The notes under the pieces: generated by a model | Seen by the model: the letters and a program-made list of their open reading frames with translations, nothing else | Databases searched by the model: none | Told to the model about the DNA's origin: nothing | Source of the DNA: Nakamurella panacisegetis | GTDB taxonomy: Bacteria; Actinomycetota; Actinomycetes; Mycobacteriales; Nakamurellaceae | Direction of reading: 5' to 3' | Length of the DNA: 64,000 nucleotides | NCBI RefSeq assembly: GCF_900104535.1 | Contig: NZ_LT629710.1 | Span: 372,001-436,000, forward strand | Shown: positions 35,222-45,091 of the stretch, one piece after another | How the letters are laid out: each line of letters begins with the position of its first letter | Numbering within the stretch: the stretch's first letter is position 1 | Program-made: the position numbers and the translations under genes

Positions 35222-36595
35222 AGTGCCGGGCGCGTGGCCCGGATCCTGGCGGCGCGGGCGCAGGCCGCCGGCCCGGGTGCGCGGCTGCCGGGCAGCCGGG
35301 CGCTGATCCGCGAGTTCGCGGTGAGCGCGACGACGATCCAGCAGGCCCTCGACCGGTTGGTGCAGGACGGCGTGGTGGTCACCCGGCCCGGTGCGGGCAC
35401 CTTCGTCGCTGCCCGGCGCGAACCGGAGCCGAGCGACACCCGGTGGCAGGACGTCACCCTGCAGGCCAGCCCGGTCGACACCACCGGGCTGGACCTGGCC
35501 CTGCGGACGGGTGAACCGGATCTGCTGCCGATGGCCGTCGGCTATCCCAGTTCCGATCTCGGCGGTGACCTGCCGTTGTCGGCCGCGCTGGCCCGCGCCG
35601 CCCGCCGTCCCGGGGTATGGGATCCGCCGCCGGTCCTGGGCCTCCCCTCCCTCCGGTCGTGGTTCGGCCAGCAGATCGGCGTCAGCCCCGACAACATCAT
35701 CGTGACGCCGGGGACCCAGTCGGCGCTGTCGACGATCTTCCGGGCCATCGTTCCGGCCGGCGAGTCCATCCTGTTCGCCACACCCACCTATCCCGGTGCG
35801 TTGGCCATCGCCCGCAGCGCCGGGCAGGTCGCCGTCCCGGTACCCGGCGACGAAGACGGCCTGCGCCCCGACCTGCTGGAACGGGCGCTGGAACGCACTC
35901 AGGCCCGGGTCCTGTACCTGCAGCCGACGTTCGCGAACCCGGACGGCAACGTGCTCTCGGCCGAGCGGCGCCGGAAGGTGCTGGACGTTGCGGCCAGGCA
36001 CGGCCTCTTCGTGGTCGAGGACGACTGGGCCCGATGGCTGGGACACGGCGACCCGATCCCCCCGCCATTGATCCGCGACGACCCCAACGGTCACGTCATC
36101 ACCGTCTGCTCGCTCACCAAGGCGGGTGCGCCCGGCCTCCGGATCGGGGCCATCGCCGCCCGCGGCCAGGTGGCGGCCCGTCTGGCCGCGCTGCGAATGG
36201 TGGACGACTTCTTCGTGTCCGGGCCGCTGCAGCACGCGGCGATCGACGTCGTCACGTCCACCGCCTGGGCCGGTCACGTTCGCCGCACCGCGGCGGCCCT
36301 CGGGGCGCGGGTCAACCGGTTGACGGCCGAACTCCGGTCGGCCCTGCCGGACTTCACGTTCGTGCCCCCGCGGGGAGGCCTGAGCATCTGGCTGGAGCTA
36401 CCGGCCGGGCTGGACGAGGACGCACTGGTCCGCGCGGCTCGTGAGCAGGGCCTGGCCGTCGGGCCGGGCCGCGACTACTCGATCGGCGACCACCCGTCCG
36501 GTCACCTCCGACTCTCCTTCGCCAACCTCACCGAGCACCAGCTGCCCGACGCGGTGGCCCGCCTCGGCGCGGCCCGAGCTGCGGTCCAGGCGTGA
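35207..36595 (+). CDS. MocR/PdxR-type GntR-aminotransferase regulator
   Basis: 462-residue chimera: an N-terminal GntR winged helix (LPGSRALIREFAVSATTIQQ, VVVTRPGAGTFVA; about residues 1-80) fused to a fold-type I aminotransferase domain that binds PLP. The PLP lysine is in ITVCSLTKAGAPGLRIG; other markers are TPGTQSALSTIF, PTYPGALAIARSAG, PTFANPDGNVLS and VEDDWARWLGHG. Divergent from pdxST, so it most probably is the PdxR activator that senses PLP. ATG 35207 is chosen; ATG 35174 and 35114 are in frame but lie in the promoter region. Confidence 0.9.
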   Translation: MSGDSSAGRVARILAARAQAAGPGARLPGSRALIREFAVSATTIQQALDRLVQDGVVVTRPGAGTFVAARREPEPSDTRWQDVTLQASPVDTTGLDLALRTGEPDLLPMAVGYPSSDLGGDLPLSAALARAARRPGVWDPPPVLGLPSLRSWFGQQIGVSPDNIIVTPGTQSALSTIFRAIVPAGESILFATPTYPGALAIARSAGQVAVPVPGDEDGLRPDLLERALERTQARVLYLQPTFANPDGNVLSAERRRKVLDVAARHGLFVVEDDWARWLGHGDPIPPPLIRDDPNGHVITVCSLTKAGAPGLRIGAIAARGQVAARLAALRMVDDFFVSGPLQHAAIDVVTSTAWAGHVRRTAAALGARVNRLTAELRSALPDFTFVPPRGGLSIWLELPAGLDEDALVRAAREQGLAVGPGRDYSIGDHPSGHLRLSFANLTEHQLPDAVARLGAARAAVQA

Positions 36596-36643
36596 ATCTC
36601 GGCGCCCGTGGGGCGGAGCGGGTGGCCCGCACCGACGGGTCGG

Positions 36644-37384
36644 TCAGAGCAGCCGGAGGTCAGGTGGGGTGGCGGCGACGGGCTCGATGAGTTGGGGGCC
36701 GTCGTTCTTCACGCTGTTGACCTCCGAGGACACCAGTCGCGGCTCCAGAACCGGCTCCGGCATGGTCTCGAGCAGCTTGGCGGCGACCGCCGGATCACCG
36801 GACGAGCAGTCCAGCCAGGCGTCCCGCAGGTTCGGCGGCACCAGAACCGGGCAGCGGTCGTGGATCTCGCCCAGGGTGTCGGTGGCCTGTTGGGTGATCA
36901 CCGTCGCGCTCCAGAACCACTTCGCCGGGTCGTCGTCGGGCAGTGTCGGGTCGGGCCACAACTCGTACAGGCCGGCGAACGCCAGTTGGTCGCCGTGCGC
37001 GTCGTGCAGGAAGTAGGGCACCTTGCCGTCCGGGGCCTTCTGCCACTCGTAGTAGCCGTCGGCCGGCAGCAGGCAGCGGCGTCGGCCGGCGGCCTTCTTG
37101 AACGCCGGCTTCTGGGTGACCGTCTCCCGGCGGGCGTTGATCAGCCGCGCCGCGCCCTTCTTGTCCTTCGACCAGCTGGGCACCAGCCCCCATCGCACGG
37201 TCCGCAGTTGACGGACGGGCGGGGCCTCCTCGTCGCCCCGCGGTCGGCGTTCGAGAATCGCGCGGATCTCGTCGGTCGGGGCGATGTTCCAGGACGGCTC
37301 GAGGTCGTCTCCGATCACTTCCTCGACGTCGAAGGCCCCGTACAGGCCGGCCGTGTTGGCTGAGTTCGCGTAGCGACCACACAT
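36644..37384 (-). CDS. SOS response-associated peptidase (SRAP/HMCES/YedK family)
   Basis: 246-residue SRAP protein that forms a covalent link to abasic sites in single-stranded DNA through Cys2. The start ATG 37384 is fixed by the obligatory MCGRYAN N-terminus, since Cys2 must be exposed after Met removal; longer in-frame starts are wrong. Other active-site parts: PSWNIAPTDEI, RLINARRETVTQKPAFK (Asn), PADGYYEWQK (Glu) and LGEIHDRCPVLVPP (His). Matches Rv3226c in position near aroA. Convergent with the MocR gene (48 bp gap, small hairpin accgacgggtcggt). Confidence 0.94.
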   Translation of the reverse strand: MCGRYANSANTAGLYGAFDVEEVIGDDLEPSWNIAPTDEIRAILERRPRGDEEAPPVRQLRTVRWGLVPSWSKDKKGAARLINARRETVTQKPAFKKAAGRRRCLLPADGYYEWQKAPDGKVPYFLHDAHGDQLAFAGLYELWPDPTLPDDDPAKWFWSATVITQQATDTLGEIHDRCPVLVPPNLRDAWLDCSSGDPAVAAKLLETMPEPVLEPRLVSSEVNSVKNDGPQLIEPVAATPPDLRLL

Positions 37385-37508
37385 GTAGTGATTGTGCAGC
37401 AGAACAATTCGGCGGACCCTGTCGAAAGCGGAGCGGGACGGTTCATAGTGAACCGGTGCGGTCCAACATTGCGTGCATCGCCGCACGTGAGCCGGGCAGG
37501 GAGACGCG

Positions 37509-38339
37509 GTGGACAAGCGGTTCGTCGGGGCGGTGCTCATCGCGTTGATGGCCGTCGCCGTCATCACCGTCCCGGGTGTGCTCGGCCGCCGCCTGACCGG
37601 TTCGGCCGCGCCGGCCTTACACGTCAATCCGCCGCTGGAGATCGGCAACTGCCTGGGGCCGCTGAACACGCCACAGGAACTCAACACGATCGTCGACGTG
37701 GTTCCCGTGGTCGCGTGCACCCGGGCCCACAGTGCCGAGGTGATCGCGGTCGGTCGTATCGACCCCGTGGACTACCCGGTGCGCCCGACCGTGGCCGACG
37801 CCGCGTTCACCAGTGGTCCGCTCAGCGAGCAGTGCGACCAGGCGGCGGCCAAGTTCCTCGGGTGGGGCACCAAGAACACCGTCCCCCGCATCCAGGTCTC
37901 CTTCTTCACCCGGCTCACGATTCCCGGTGAACTGGAGTGGCGGCTCGGGCAGCGGTGGTACGCCTGCGAGTTGATGCCGGGCGTCCTCGACTACCCGATC
38001 AGCTACGACGGCACCGCCCAGAACGCCAGCTTCCGGACGCCGCCGGACGCGTTCGCGAACTGCGCTGACGGGCCGGGCGAGACACGCATCTCCTGCCGCG
38101 AGCCGCACCATGCCGAACAGCTGACCAGCAGCTACGGCAAGTCTGCCGGCGGTGACGGGAACTGCCGGGCCCTGGTCGCGAAGGTCATCGGAACCTCCGA
38201 CCCGACGTTCAACGGTCAGCTGGCGGTGCTGTCCCGGGTCCAGGGCGGCGCGTCCCAGTGCTGGGTGACCACCACGTCCAGTCGCTACCTGACGGCGACC
38301 CTGATCAACCACGGCAGCCGGCCGCTCCCGCTGCAGTAG
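37509..38339 (+). CDS. Membrane-anchored septum-formation-family protein
   Basis: 276 residues from GTG 37509, with one N-terminal membrane segment (RFVGAVLIALMAVAVITVPG) and an extracellular part containing paired cysteines (GNCLGP, VACTRAHSAEVIAVG, CDQAAAKFL, WYACELMPG, CREPHHAEQL, CRALVAKVIG). The repeated C...C-x-x-x-H-x-x-E pattern is that of the septum formation (Septum_form) family, seen in secreted actinobacterial proteins; the molecular role is not established. It stands directly upstream of aroA (45 bp) and may be co-transcribed. Confidence 0.75.
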   Translation: MDKRFVGAVLIALMAVAVITVPGVLGRRLTGSAAPALHVNPPLEIGNCLGPLNTPQELNTIVDVVPVVACTRAHSAEVIAVGRIDPVDYPVRPTVADAAFTSGPLSEQCDQAAAKFLGWGTKNTVPRIQVSFFTRLTIPGELEWRLGQRWYACELMPGVLDYPISYDGTAQNASFRTPPDAFANCADGPGETRISCREPHHAEQLTSSYGKSAGGDGNCRALVAKVIGTSDPTFNGQLAVLSRVQGGASQCWVTTTSSRYLTATLINHGSRPLPLQ

Positions 38340-38384
38340 GACGGGAACGACCGCCACCCGCGCCACGCGGCGCATCCCGGCCCG

Positions 38385-39698
38385 ATGATGGGCGAAAATG
38401 ATCCGGTGAGTCCCACCACGAGCACCAGCTGGCCTGCCCCGACCGCGTCCCGACCAGTGGACGCGACGGTCGCCGTCCCCGGATCGAAATCACTGACCAA
38501 TCGAGCGTTGATCCTGGCCGCGCAGGCCACCGGGCCGTCGAGGATCACCGCTCCGCTCCGCAGCCGGGACACCGACCTGATGGCCGCCGCGCTGACCGCG
38601 TTGGGAGTGCGGATCGACCAGGGTCCGAGATCGTGGCTGGTCACGCCGGCCCCGCTGCGGGGGCCGGCCGTCATCGACACCGGACTGGCCGGCACCGTCA
38701 TGCGGTTCTTCCCGCCCCTGGCGGTCAACGCGGTCGGCGACGTCCGGGTGGACGGCGACGAGTACGCGCGGCTCCGGCCGATGGCGACCATCCTCAACGC
38801 CCTCCGAGACCTGGGGGCCGACATCGACGGCGATGCACTGCCCTTCGTCGTCCACGGTCACGGGTCCCTGCGCGGAGGGACGGTCAGGATCGACGCGTCC
38901 GCGTCATCCCAGTTCGTCTCCGGTCTGATGCTGTCCGGAGCGAGTTACCGGGACGGCCTCACCCTGGTCCACACCGGGAAACCGGTGCCGTCCATGCCCC
39001 ACATCGAGATGACGGTCGACATGCTGCGCGAAGTCGGGGTCGGGGTGGACGACAGCGGGGCCAACACCTGGCGGGTCGAGCCCGGTCCGATTTCACCGTG
39101 GAACCGAACGGTGGAGCCCGACCTGTCCAACGCCACCCCTTTCCTGGCCGCCGCGGCCGTCGCCGGCGGGTCGGTGCGGATCCCGGACTGGCCGGCAAGC
39201 ACCACCCAACCCGGTGACGCCATCCGCTGGATCCTGTCTCTGCTGGGCGCGGCCGTTGACCTCACCGACGGCACCCTCACCGTCACCGGCACCGGCACCC
39301 TGACCGGCGTCGACCTCGACCTGCACGACGTCGGGGAGCTGACTCCGACGATCGCCGCCGTGGCCCTGTTCGCCGACGGCCCGACCCGGTTGCGCGGCAT
39401 CGGTCACCTGCGGGGCCACGAGACCGACCGGCTGGGCGCCATCGTCGCGAACATCCGGGCCATCGGCGGCGACGCCGACGAGACCGACGACGGTGTCGTC
39501 ATCCGCCCCCGTCCGTTGACCGGCGGTCTGTGGGGCGCCTGGGCCGACCACCGGATGGCCACCGCCGGGGCGATCGTCGGGCTCCGGGTACCCGGGCTGG
39601 TGGTCGACGACATCGGGACCACCGCCAAGACCCTGCCCGGCTTCGACCGGATGTGGGCCGACATGTTGGCCGGTACCGCCGCGACGGACAACGGGTGA
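38385..39698 (+). CDS. aroA: 3-phosphoshikimate 1-carboxyvinyltransferase (EPSP synthase)
   Basis: 437-residue EPSP synthase of the shikimate pathway, joining PEP to shikimate 3-phosphate. Substrate loops are [16 protein letters not shown] (PEP/S3P-binding Lys), [17 protein letters not shown] (with Ala in the LAGT motif instead of the more common GNAGT, as in related actinobacteria), [33 protein letters not shown] and [18 protein letters not shown] 38385 or GTG 38406 could be the start. The stop is 70 bp from rsgA, as in mycobacteria (Rv3227-Rv3228). Confidence 0.95.
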   Translation: MMGENDPVSPTTSTSWPAPTASRPVDATVAVPGSKSLTNRALILAAQATGPSRITAPLRSRDTDLMAAALTALGVRIDQGPRSWLVTPAPLRGPAVIDTGLAGTVMRFFPPLAVNAVGDVRVDGDEYARLRPMATILNALRDLGADIDGDALPFVVHGHGSLRGGTVRIDASASSQFVSGLMLSGASYRDGLTLVHTGKPVPSMPHIEMTVDMLREVGVGVDDSGANTWRVEPGPISPWNRTVEPDLSNATPFLAAAAVAGGSVRIPDWPASTTQPGDAIRWILSLLGAAVDLTDGTLTVTGTGTLTGVDLDLHDVGELTPTIAAVALFADGPTRLRGIGHLRGHETDRLGAIVANIRAIGGDADETDDGVVIRPRPLTGGLWGAWADHRMATAGAIVGLRVPGLVVDDIGTTAKTLPGFDRMWADMLAGTAATDNG

Positions 39699-39768
39699 GC
39701 ATCGCGGCGCGGTACGAGAGCCACCGGGAACGGGTCTGCCGACTGCGTCCGTGCGACGAGCCGTCGGC

Positions 39769-40818
39769 ATGAGCACCCTCGGCGACCGCTGGGACAACGA
39801 CGACGTGCACGTGCGTCCCTCCCGCCGCTCCCGTCCACGCACCAAGACCCGTCCCGCCCACGACGATTCGACCTCGGGCATGGTCATCACGGTCGACCGA
39901 GGGCGCTATCAGTGCCTGGTCGCCGAAGGCACGAAGAAGGTCAGGACGATCACCGCGATGCGGGCCCGTGAACTCGGGCGCCGCGCGGTCGCCGTGGGTG
40001 ATCGGGTCGACATCGTGGGCGACATCTCGGGCGCCCCGGACACCCTGGCCCGGATCGTCCGCATCGCCGAACGACGCAGCGTGCTCCGGCGATCGGCCGA
40101 CGACACCGACCTGGCCGAGCGGGTCATCGTGGCCAATGCCGACCAGCTGGTCATCGTCACCGCCCTGGCCGACCCGACACCGCGTACCGGATTCATCGAC
40201 CGGTGTCTGGTCGCGGCGTACACCGGCAACCTCGATCCCGTCCTGGTGCTCACCAAGGCCGACCTGGCCGATCCCGCTCCCCTGCTCGCCGCGTACCAGG
40301 ACCTCGACCTGCCGATCATCGTCACCCGGCGGAGTCCGAACGAGCGGGCGATCGACCCGGACGGGGTGCAGCAAGTGCGCGACCGGCTCGACGGGCTGGT
40401 GTCGGTGCTGGTCGGACACTCCGGGGTGGGCAAGTCGACGCTGGTCAACGAGCTGGTGCCGGACGCCCTGCGGGCCACCGGCACGGTGACCGGTGTCGGC
40501 AAGGGTCGGCACACGTCGGTCTCGGCCATCGCCCTTGCCCTGCCCGACGGAGGCTGGGTCATCGACACGCCCGGAGTCCGGTCCTTCGGCCTGGCCCACG
40601 TCACGGCGGACGACCTGCTGGAGACGTTCGACGACCTGCTGCCGGCCACCGTCGACTGCCCACCCGGCTGTGATCATTCCGGCCCGGACATCGGGTGCGC
40701 GCTGGATCCGTTCGTCGCGGCGGGTGGTGCCCGCCCCGGTCGGCTGGCCTCCTTCCGCCGCCTGCTGGCCTCGCGAGCGGGCGCCACCGAACCGGAGGAC
40801 GCCGACGGTTCGGTCTGA
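39769..40818 (+). CDS. rsgA: Ribosome small-subunit-dependent GTPase A
   Basis: 349-residue circularly permuted GTPase that checks 30S maturation. The G motifs appear in permuted order: G4 LVLTKADL, then G1 LVGHSGVGKSTLVNEL, G2/G3 GRHTSVSAIA and VIDTPGVRSFG. An OB-fold region precedes (VGDRVDIVGDISG). The C-terminal zinc knuckle CPPGCDHSGPDIGC is present. ATG 39769 is chosen over the in-frame GTG 39751. Located just after aroA. Confidence 0.94.
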   Translation: MSTLGDRWDNDDVHVRPSRRSRPRTKTRPAHDDSTSGMVITVDRGRYQCLVAEGTKKVRTITAMRARELGRRAVAVGDRVDIVGDISGAPDTLARIVRIAERRSVLRRSADDTDLAERVIVANADQLVIVTALADPTPRTGFIDRCLVAAYTGNLDPVLVLTKADLADPAPLLAAYQDLDLPIIVTRRSPNERAIDPDGVQQVRDRLDGLVSVLVGHSGVGKSTLVNELVPDALRATGTVTGVGKGRHTSVSAIALALPDGGWVIDTPGVRSFGLAHVTADDLLETFDDLLPATVDCPPGCDHSGPDIGCALDPFVAAGGARPGRLASFRRLLASRAGATEPEDADGSV

Positions 40819-40907
40819 CCCCACCCGGTTGTCCACAGGGGGCAGGTCCTTCCACAAAGCCGCTCCGTCGCTGGCGGACGCTCACCGCCGGTCCCGACAC
40901 TGGCCGC

Positions 40908-43900
40908 ATGACCCCGTTCGTCCTGCCGCTCACCGTCCGTACCGACGACGCCGACACCGACCTGTTGATCGACCTGGCCGGCCCCACGTCGCTCGGCCAG
41001 GTACTTCCCGCGATCCGGCGCCGGGCGGGCCTGCCCGCCGACAGCACGCTGCACCTCGGGCACGGAGTGGTCGACGATTCGTGGGTTCTGGGCCGGGCCC
41101 CGTTGCTGGCCGGCCGGGTGTTGTCGACGCGGCCGGACGTCGAAGCCACCGCGGTCGGGCCGGTCCAGCTCTCGTGCGTGGCCGGGCCGGACGCCGGCCC
41201 GTCGATCCCGATGCCGGACCGGCCGATCGTCGTCGGGCGTCATCCGGATTGCGACCTGACTCTGGACGATCCCGAACTGTCGCGCCGGCACGCCCGGGTC
41301 GAGCTGGCCGCCGGGGTTCTGCTGGTCACCGACCTCGAGTCGAGCAACGGCGTCAGGGTCGACGGTGAGGCTCGTCCGCGGGCCGGGCCGGGCCGGCCGG
41401 TGCCGGTCCACGGGTTGATCCGGCTCGGCGCCAGCATCCTGCGCAGCGGCCTGGCCGCCGAACCGTCGCTGCTCCTGTCCCCGGACGGGGCGGGACATCT
41501 GGCCGTCGCCCGCCCGGCCCGGGTCGCCCCGGAATTCCGATGCGACGTTCCCCCTCCCCCCGGACCACCGCCCACGCGTGGCCGCCGCCCGATCCCCGTC
41601 CTCGCCGCCTTGTTCGGCGCCGGGGTGGGGGTGGTCATCGCGCTGGTCACCGGATTGTGGACGTTTCTCCTGCTGGCCGCCTTGGGCCCGGCGATGATGC
41701 TGGCCACCGCGGTGTCGGACCGGCTCAGCGGCCGGCGCGGCTTCCGGCGCGCCAGCCGGGAACACCTGCGGGCGGTCTCCGACCACAGGGTCCGGGTCGG
41801 GGCCGCGCTGGCGGCCGACCGCCTCGACGCATGGGACCGCTACCCGGATCCAGCCACCCTGGGCCGACGGGCCGCCTCGGCCGGCGTGCGGTTGTGGGAA
41901 CGCCGGCCGGGCAATCCCGATTTCCTGCGCCTGGCCGTCGGGATCGGTGAGCGCAAGGGTCGAATCCCGGCCGAGGACGCACCACTCGTGGCCGAGGTCC
42001 CGCTCACGCTCGACCTGGCCGCCATCGGCGTCCTGGGGATAGCCGGCGCCTGCCGGGGGCTGGTCCGGCATCTGCTGAGCCAGCTCCTGGTCCTGCACTC
42101 ACCGGCCGACCTGCGGATCCACCTGTTCACCGACGACCCCGAACTGCGCCGGCTACGGGACCTTCCGCACGTCGAGCTGCACGCCGACCGCGTGCGGGCC
42201 ACGGCCGGGGTGGCCCGGATCCTGTCGATCGCCCGGGAGGCGACCACCGTGGTGGTGCTGGACGACGCCCACCGATGGCGACGGACGCCGCGGATGAACG
42301 AGCTGCTGATCGGGGCCGCACGACCGGCCACCGCTGCGTCCGGGCTGACCGAGGTGGCCACGCCACGTCCCGGCCCCGGCTCGGTCGCGGCGATCTGCAT
42401 CGCCACGGCCGCCGAGGCGCTACCGGTGGAATGCACAGCCGTGGCGGTGGTCGGGGACGGGCAGATCAGGGTGCGGGCCGGCTCGCACCATCTGGCGGCC
42501 GAGACCGTGGGTGTCTCGCGCGCTCACCTGGAACGAGTGGTCGCCGCCCTGACTCCGCTGATCGATCCCGATCGACCCGGTGCCGGCCTGCCCGACGAGG
42601 TCTGGCTGTCCGACCTGTTCGGCACCGCCGGGGTTCGAGCGGGCACGGCACGACGGTGGGTTGCCCCTTCCCTGACGGTCGGGCTCGGCACGGGCGCCGC
42701 GGGGACGGTCGAGATCGACCTGGAACGCGACGGACCGCACGTACTCATCGCGGGGACCACCGGGTCGGGCAAGTCCGAACTCCTTCAGACCCTGGTGGCC
42801 GGCCTGGCCTGCGCGGCGCCGCCCGACCGGACCGCATTCCTGCTGATCGACTACAAGGGCGGCGCTGCCTTCGGCCGACTGGCCGACCTACCCCACACCA
42901 CCGGTGTGGTGACCGATCTGGACCAGGCCGAGGCCGCTCGCGCGTTGACCAGCCTGCGAGCCGAGGTACGCCGCCGCGAACGGCTGCTGGCCGATTCCGG
43001 AGCAGCCGACCTGGCCGGGCTACGCGTCGACCGGCCAGATGGTTGCCCGCCGTCCCTGGTCGTGGTGGTCGACGAGTACGCCACGCTCGGCGCCGAACGG
43101 CCCGAGTTCCTGGCCGGCCTGCTCGACGTCGCGCAGCGAGGACGCTCGCTCGGGCTGCACCTGGTGCTGGCGACCCAGCGGCCGGCCGGCGTGCTGAGTC
43201 CGGCCATGAAAGCGAACATCGGCCTGCGCATCTGCCTACGGGTGACCGACGATGCCGATTCGCTCGACGTCATCGACTCGCCCGAGGCCGCGCAGCTGCC
43301 GCCGTGGGCCCCAGGACGGGCGTACCTGCGCCGGGCGAAGGGCCGGACGACGTTGTTCCAGGTCGCCCGGGCGACCGGGATCCGGCGTGAGCAGGTCCGG
43401 GTGCGTGATGACCTGGAGCCGGCCGAGGCCGTCACCGTCGGCCCGACCATCCTCGACGAGGTCATCGAGGTGGTGACCGGGGCGGCGGTCGGGCGGGGCC
43501 GACCCGACACGCCCTGGTTGCCGCCCCTGCCGGACGACTACCGACCGGACGGCGAGGCCGTCCTGGCCCTGCGCGACGTACCCGATGAACAACGGCAGAC
43601 CGAGATTGGCGCGCCCGCCGGTTCCACCCTTGTCCTGGGCCGACCCGGGTCGGGCCGGAGTTCGACGCTGCGGCGGCTGGCCTGGTGCGCCGCGACGGAC
43701 GGCGCCGAACTGGTCGTCGTCGACCCGTCGGGTGGGCTCCGCGAGCTGGCCGATTGGCCGAGCACCCGCACCTACCTCGACGGCCACGACCCGGTGCTGG
43801 TGCATCGGCTGATCGACCGGCTGCGCGTCGTTCGGCGGGCCAGGGTCGACGGAACCGGCTCCCCGCTCCTGCTACTGATCGACGGCTGGGACGCCATGGC

Positions 43901-44837
43901 CGGCCCGCTCGACGGACTGGACTACGGAGGCTCGACGAGCACGGTGACCGATCTGGCCGGAGGTGGACCGTCGGCCGGGATGCGGGTGGCCGTCTCCGGT
44001 GACCTGCGGATGGAGCACCATCGGACGGCCGGGGCGTTCACCACCGTCATCCGGCTCGGCGTCGACGCGCGGAACGATCCATGTGGCGCTCCCCCGGGCC
44101 GGGGACGCCTGCTCGGAGCCGAGATCCAGGTCGCGCACGGTCCGCCGGGCGCACCGTCATCGGATCCGGTCGGGCACGGCGCGCCCGTCGTCCGGGCATT
44201 GCCCGTGATCGTGACGGCGTCCCAGCTCCCCGACCCGAGGGCCGACGCGGTCCCGCTGGGCGTGGGCGATGACGACGGTTCGGTGCAGGTGATCGACCTG
44301 ACCGGACCGGGCGGAGGGCTGCTGGTGGCCGGTCCGCGCCGAAGCGGGGTCAGTACCGCCCTGGCTCGACTGGCCGTCGGCGCGGCGGCGGCCGGTGTGC
44401 GCGTCGTCCGGGCCACGGTGCGCCCGGCGCCCGGGCTGCCGGGCGTCGAGGACATCATCCTGGGGCCGGGAGCCGGCCCGTTGCACCGCCTGCTGCTCGA
44501 CCACGACGGGCCGATCCTGCTGGTCGCGGATGATCTGGACCGCCCCGACTGGCCCGACGACGCCCTGGCCCTGTTCGAGCGATTCGTCACAGTCGCCGGG
44601 CCGGGGCAGTACCTGGCCGCCGCGGCCCGCCTTGAGCGGGCCCTGCGGTCCCACCGGGGTCCGATCGCCGAGATCGCGGCATTCCGGACCGGCATCCTGC
44701 TGCATCCCGATTCCGCAGATGGCACCCTGTTCGACGTCACCCTGCCGCGACGGCAGGGGCAACCGCCGGCCGGTCGGGGCTACCTCGTCCGACAGGGGCG
44801 AGCCGTCCCGCTGCAGCTCGCCGGACACCCGCTCTGA
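40908..44837 (+). CDS. FHA-domain FtsK/SpoIIIE (EccC/EssC-like) triple ATPase
   Basis: 1309-residue membrane ATPase. N-terminal ubiquitin/FHA-like region, then an FHA domain (about 105-175: IVVGRHPDCDLTLDDPELSRRHARVELA, SSNGVRVDGE) that would bind phosphothreonine. Two transmembrane helices follow at about 225-265, then three FtsK-type ATPase modules. Only the first has a canonical Walker A (IAGTTGSGKSELLQTL, about 617) and Walker B (LVVVVDEYATL). The second (LGRPGSGRSSTL, about 910) and third (AGPRRSGVSTAL, about 1142) lack the lysine. This is the architecture of type VII secretion EccC/EssC, but no esx, eccB, eccD or mycosin gene is near. ATG 40908 follows rsgA by 89 bp. Substrate unknown. 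Confidence 0.85.
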   Translation: MTPFVLPLTVRTDDADTDLLIDLAGPTSLGQVLPAIRRRAGLPADSTLHLGHGVVDDSWVLGRAPLLAGRVLSTRPDVEATAVGPVQLSCVAGPDAGPSIPMPDRPIVVGRHPDCDLTLDDPELSRRHARVELAAGVLLVTDLESSNGVRVDGEARPRAGPGRPVPVHGLIRLGASILRSGLAAEPSLLLSPDGAGHLAVARPARVAPEFRCDVPPPPGPPPTRGRRPIPVLAALFGAGVGVVIALVTGLWTFLLLAALGPAMMLATAVSDRLSGRRGFRRASREHLRAVSDHRVRVGAALAADRLDAWDRYPDPATLGRRAASAGVRLWERRPGNPDFLRLAVGIGERKGRIPAEDAPLVAEVPLTLDLAAIGVLGIAGACRGLVRHLLSQLLVLHSPADLRIHLFTDDPELRRLRDLPHVELHADRVRATAGVARILSIAREATTVVVLDDAHRWRRTPRMNELLIGAARPATAASGLTEVATPRPGPGSVAAICIATAAEALPVECTAVAVVGDGQIRVRAGSHHLAAETVGVSRAHLERVVAALTPLIDPDRPGAGLPDEVWLSDLFGTAGVRAGTARRWVAPSLTVGLGTGAAGTVEIDLERDGPHVLIAGTTGSGKSELLQTLVAGLACAAPPDRTAFLLIDYKGGAAFGRLADLPHTTGVVTDLDQAEAARALTSLRAEVRRRERLLADSGAADLAGLRVDRPDGCPPSLVVVVDEYATLGAERPEFLAGLLDVAQRGRSLGLHLVLATQRPAGVLSPAMKANIGLRICLRVTDDADSLDVIDSPEAAQLPPWAPGRAYLRRAKGRTTLFQVARATGIRREQVRVRDDLEPAEAVTVGPTILDEVIEVVTGAAVGRGRPDTPWLPPLPDDYRPDGEAVLALRDVPDEQRQTEIGAPAGSTLVLGRPGSGRSSTLRRLAWCAATDGAELVVVDPSGGLRELADWPSTRTYLDGHDPVLVHRLIDRLRVVRRARVDGTGSPLLLLIDGWDAMAGPLDGLDYGGSTSTVTDLAGGGPSAGMRVAVSGDLRMEHHRTAGAFTTVIRLGVDARNDPCGAPPGRGRLLGAEIQVAHGPPGAPSSDPVGHGAPVVRALPVIVTASQLPDPRADAVPLGVGDDDGSVQVIDLTGPGGGLLVAGPRRSGVSTALARLAVGAAAAGVRVVRATVRPAPGLPGVEDIILGPGAGPLHRLLLDHDGPILLVADDLDRPDWPDDALALFERFVTVAGPGQYLAAAARLERALRSHRGPIAEIAAFRTGILLHPDSADGTLFDVTLPRRQGQPPAGRGYLVRQGRAVPLQLAGHPL

Positions 44838-44930
44838 ACGGCTCCGGACCCGGTGAGCAACGTCCGGCTCCGAACCGCACACACAGGGGGTTCACCAAGA
44901 TCCCGGCACCATGGGGCGCAGACCGATGAT

Positions 44931-44962
44931 CCGGTCGGCCTCGCCTCGGCGAGGCCGACCGG
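44931..44962 (+). terminator. Hairpin after the FHA-FtsK gene
   Basis: ccggtcggcctcgcc (44931-44945) and ggcgaggccgaccgg (44948-44962) are perfect complements, giving a stem of at least 13 bp with a cctcgg loop. It lies 93 bp after the stop in the 254-bp gap before the L,D-transpeptidase. No T-run. Confidence 0.5.
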
Positions 44963-45091
44963 AGCGTGCGCGCCGCCGCGGGCAACCCGACCCGGGTCCG
45001 CTGCGTCCTCACCGGGCGCGCCGGTGGTGCCGGCACCACCGCCGGTTCGCCCGGCGGTGTCTCACGTCACAGCAGAACAAGCAGGAATTGG

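Noticed and set aside
37385-37720. In-frame upstream extension of the SRAP gene
   Set aside because: SRAP catalysis needs Cys2 directly after the initiator Met, which fixes ATG 37384.
40695-40907. In-frame extension of the FHA-FtsK gene into rsgA
   Set aside because: It overlaps the 3' end of rsgA out of frame; ATG 40908 gives the natural N-terminus.
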